From NCBI RefSeq assembly GCF_033115175.1, contig NC_084830.1, positions 43,965,409-44,029,408 on the forward strand: a stretch of 64,000 nucleotides of DNA. The letters are read 5' to 3'. This document shows, piece by piece, positions 63,845 to 64,000 of the stretch; positions within the stretch are counted from its first letter, which is position 1; each line of letters opens with the position of its first letter. Below the pieces are notes generated by a model, which saw only the letters and a list, made by a program, of their open reading frames with translations, was not told where the DNA came from and did not search any database. Position numbers and translations under genes: made by a program. The stretch comes from Lepus europaeus. Lineage: Eukaryota > Chordata > Mammalia > Lagomorpha > Leporidae.

Positions 63845-64000
63845 TTTTTTAATAGTAAAGTGATATTTTATTCAAGTTTTCGGCCCTGAACGACTTTGAG
63901 GGTGTTGGTTTTACATTTTTGTGTAGTTCGTCTCTTCTCTGGATCTATTTTCTCTACACGTTTCTGCAGCACAGAAAGATTTTGCTGTTGCTAATGTAAT
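63845..64000 (-). pseudogene. Possible 3' end of a processed gene copy at window edge
   Basis: On the minus strand a 40-codon frame (63990-63871) rich in Lys, Arg, Gln and Thr (including QKRVEKIDPEKRR) ends at TAA 63868-63870, which overlaps an AATAAA. An A-rich stretch (ATTAAAAAACAAAAC) follows within about 25 bases, as expected for a retrocopied mRNA end. A TAG lies just upstream (63991-63993), so either the copy is broken or this is a chance frame. I do not recognise the protein. Confidence 0.25.

Overview
The window is nuclear DNA of a lagomorph, almost certainly rabbit (Oryctolagus) or a close relative. It is full of the lagomorph-specific tRNA-derived C-repeat SINE (CSINE) in several age classes. 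It also carries 3' ends of the rabbit-type L1, and older mammalian repeats (MIR, L2, MER5-like, L1M) lie underneath. I see no bacterial, viral or plasmid genes.

One protein-coding gene is certain: OSR2 (odd-skipped related 2), on the minus strand. Its coding exons are 10927-10272, 9245-9146 and 8407-8225. Joined at consensus splice sites they give exactly 312 residues with five C2H2 zinc fingers, the length of the five-finger A isoform. A non-coding first exon ending at 15078 is well supported by a strong splice donor and carries a 32-codon upstream ORF. The mRNA should end near 7885, just past an AATAAA at 7903-7908. OSR2 is a nuclear DNA-binding regulator of palate, limb, joint and kidney development.

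Layout. 1-7.9 kb is AT-rich intergenic DNA downstream of OSR2 with a few old repeats; in human the next gene on this side is VPS13B. 7.9-15.3 kb is OSR2. 15.3-20.4 kb is a large CpG-rich upstream domain. In human, a long STK3 transcript starts about 1.8 kb upstream of OSR2 on the opposite strand, and a short plus-strand ORF with a strong start context and a splice donor at 17553/17554 sits at the matching distance. If that holds, 17.6-64 kb is mostly first intron of that transcript. About 24 kb around OSR2 (roughly 0.2-24.5 kb) has no recognisable CSINE. From 24.5 to 64 kb there is a dense mosaic of about 35 CSINE copies and fragments, many nested, plus three rabbit-type L1 3' ends, and no gene I can support.

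Points for a second look: the OSR2 upstream ORF and possible alternative last-exon acceptor, the divergent exon candidate, a 122-bp inverted near-identical pair 22 kb apart, a 160-bp direct duplication inside an old L1, two diverged copies of an unidentified repeat, and a 40-codon ORF with an overlapping poly(A) signal at the right edge. Family and human-locus statements are from memory; no database search or GC calculation was run.
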